NCBI GenBank assembly: GCA_009602735.1
Contig: WELA01005980.1
Span: 141,621 to 171,866 of the forward strand
DNA length: 30,246 nucleotides
From: Mesotaenium endlicherianum
Lineage: Eukaryota; Streptophyta; Zygnematophyceae; Zygnematales; Mesotaeniaceae
Direction of reading: 5' to 3'
The position numbers and the translations under genes were made by a program. This document shows, piece by piece, positions 29,185 to 30,246 of this stretch. The notes under the pieces were generated by a model, which worked only from the letters and a program-made list of their open reading frames with translations, had not been told where the DNA came from and did no database searches. Every line of letters starts with the position of its first letter. Position 1 is the first letter of the stretch.

Positions 29185-30246
29185 TTATGACGGGACTCCA
29201 GCGGCCCGAAGGTGGAACCGTTTCAACGCCCCTTTGGCATTGGTCAAGTGGTCCTTAAATTCCCAAGTGTCCCCAGAGGCATCGTAACCCTTCCATCGAA
29301 TGAGGTATTTCATGACATATTTAGACGATCGACGGACCGAGCGAGCGTCTAAAATCTCATCGACCTCATATTCCTCAGGGTCGCCGTCCCGGACAGCGGG
29401 GACCGGTCCCGGTTGGACAGGGAACCGACCTGTGAACAGTGTATCACCTTTGATGTACGGTTCCAGGAAGGAGACATTAAAGACCGGGTGACCCTTGTAT
29501 TCAGCAGACATGTTCAGTTTGTAAGCATTCTGACCGATACGACGTACCACCGAATATGGACCGACCCAAACAGGGCCAAGCTTTTTCTTGACCACACCAG
29601 GGAGGTACAGGTGCTGAGAATGCAGTTTGACTAAATCCCCCTTGGAAAATGTCAGTTCCCGACGGTGTTGATTAGCGTATTTTTGTTGGTTTTCTTGGGC
29701 CGTGTGCAAGTTTCGTTGGACTTCTGACAGGGTGTCAGCAAACTCCTGAGTTAATTGGAGGGAGACCGGGTTGTCAATCCCTTCAGGGCAAGTTAAAGAC
29801 TCCCCAAGTACATCTAAAGGAGACTTAGGAACTCTACCCAGGCTGAGTTCAAAAGGAGTCTTGCTCGTTGACGTGTGCACCGCGCTGTTGACCGCAAACT
29901 GAATTTGAGGCAACAGGTCATCCCAATTATCTTGTTTTTGGTTAATATATGCTCTCAGCACCTCCTGCAGAACTCGGTTAGTTCTTTCAGTCTGCCCATC
30001 AGTCTGAGGGTGGTTTGCTGTGCTGAGCATCTGTTTGACTCCCATTAACCCCAATAAAGCTCTCCAGAACTTAGAGGTGAATTTTGAGTCTCTGTCTGAG
30101 ATGATATTAGAAGGGAGCCCATGTTGGCATACTACATGGTTGTAAAACTGTCTCGCTGTTTCGAGTGCAGTCACTTTGACAGTTGTGGGGATAAAAATGA
30201 CCATTTTTGTCAGTTTATCCACGACTACCAGTATTGAATCATGCCC
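29185..30246 (-). CDS. Element D: chromodomain integrase, C-terminal part (partial)
   Basis: An open frame runs from the window end to a stop at 29185 with no break (about 353 codons). It starts inside the integrase core (HDSILVVVDKLTKM). Counting from the GTG at 30222, Asp43 (ISDRDSKFTS) and Glu79 (HPQTDGQTERTNR) are the second and third catalytic acids. GPY follows at 221-223 (VWVGPYSVVRR) and a chromodomain at about 283-337 (EYEVDEILDAR, YLIRWKGYDASGDTWE). This is the usual chromovirus ending: integrase inserts the cDNA and the chromodomain directs it to methylated chromatin. It is the only pol part in this window without visible damage, so element D may be younger. The first catalytic Asp, RT and gag lie beyond the window. 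Confidence 0.92.
   Translation of the reverse strand, partial: GHDSILVVVDKLTKMVIFIPTTVKVTALETARQFYNHVVCQHGLPSNIISDRDSKFTSKFWRALLGLMGVKQMLSTANHPQTDGQTERTNRVLQEVLRAYINQKQDNWDDLLPQIQFAVNSAVHTSTSKTPFELSLGRVPKSPLDVLGESLTCPEGIDNPVSLQLTQEFADTLSEVQRNLHTAQENQQKYANQHRRELTFSKGDLVKLHSQHLYLPGVVKKKLGPVWVGPYSVVRRIGQNAYKLNMSAEYKGHPVFNVSFLEPYIKGDTLFTGRFPVQPGPVPAVRDGDPEEYEVDEILDARSVRRSSKYVMKYLIRWKGYDASGDTWEFKDHLTNAKGALKRFHLRAAGVPS
29185..30246 (-). mobile_element. Element D: Ty3/gypsy chromovirus, 3' part
   Basis: Defined by the intact integrase-chromodomain frame and a polypurine-like tract at 29123-29136. The 3' LTR should lie left of about 29122 and probably includes the 76-base duplication. Its left end was not located and no second LTR is in the window. 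Confidence 0.8.

Noticed and set aside
26928..30246. Reading element C as an envelope gene of element D, because it lies after pol.
   Set aside because: No signal peptide, membrane segment or furin-like site; the end is Arg/Ser-rich and the protein looks nuclear or RNA-binding.

Overview
The window looks like nuclear DNA of a streptophyte, probably a charophyte green alga or another early-diverging lineage. The case rests on three things. Two GC-rich spliced host genes carry canonical GT-AG introns. One of them encodes an M23 peptidoglycan-type peptidase. The right half is packed with Ty3/gypsy retrotransposons, one of which carries a cytosine DNA methyltransferase and a PHD finger. A Chara-like genome would fit, but that is inference and no species marker is present.

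Left part (1-12.2 kb): the 3' end of a LETM1-like gene (three exons, stop at 2491) is followed by about 2.9 kb with no recognisable gene. An M23 metallopeptidase gene (5374-7943, at least two exons) has a complete set of catalytic residues after a very long low-complexity N-terminal part. From 7944 to 12254 there is AT-richer intergenic DNA. It holds a 533-bp tandem duplication (9871-10933), each copy of which looks like a promoter, leader, first exon and splice donor. It also holds a patch of imperfect repeats with 10-bp period.

Right part (12.2-30.2 kb): a head-to-tail pile of retroelements, all on the minus strand. Element B (12255-19107) is a decayed Ty3/gypsy copy reading protease, C5-cytosine methyltransferase, a long coiled-coil/unknown region, reverse transcriptase, RNase H, integrase and PHD finger. 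Element A (19108-25078) is a chromovirus with a 755-bp 5' LTR, an initiator-Met primer-binding site, gag with a CCHC knuckle, protease, RT, RNase H, integrase and chromodomain. Its 3' LTR is cut off next to the U3/R boundary, where element B begins. Element C (about 26.9-28.8 kb) encodes an unrecognised coiled-coil protein behind a spliced leader. Element D (29185 to the window end) is the intact C-terminal part of a chromodomain integrase.

Elements A and B are broken by several frameshifts, stop codons and lost catalytic residues, so neither can be autonomous. The most notable content is the methyltransferase plus PHD reader inside element B: a retrotransposon carrying its own candidate epigenetic writer and reader. 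Retrotransposon-borne methyltransferases have been reported from charophytes and dinoflagellates, so the class is not new. This domain combination and order deserve checking.
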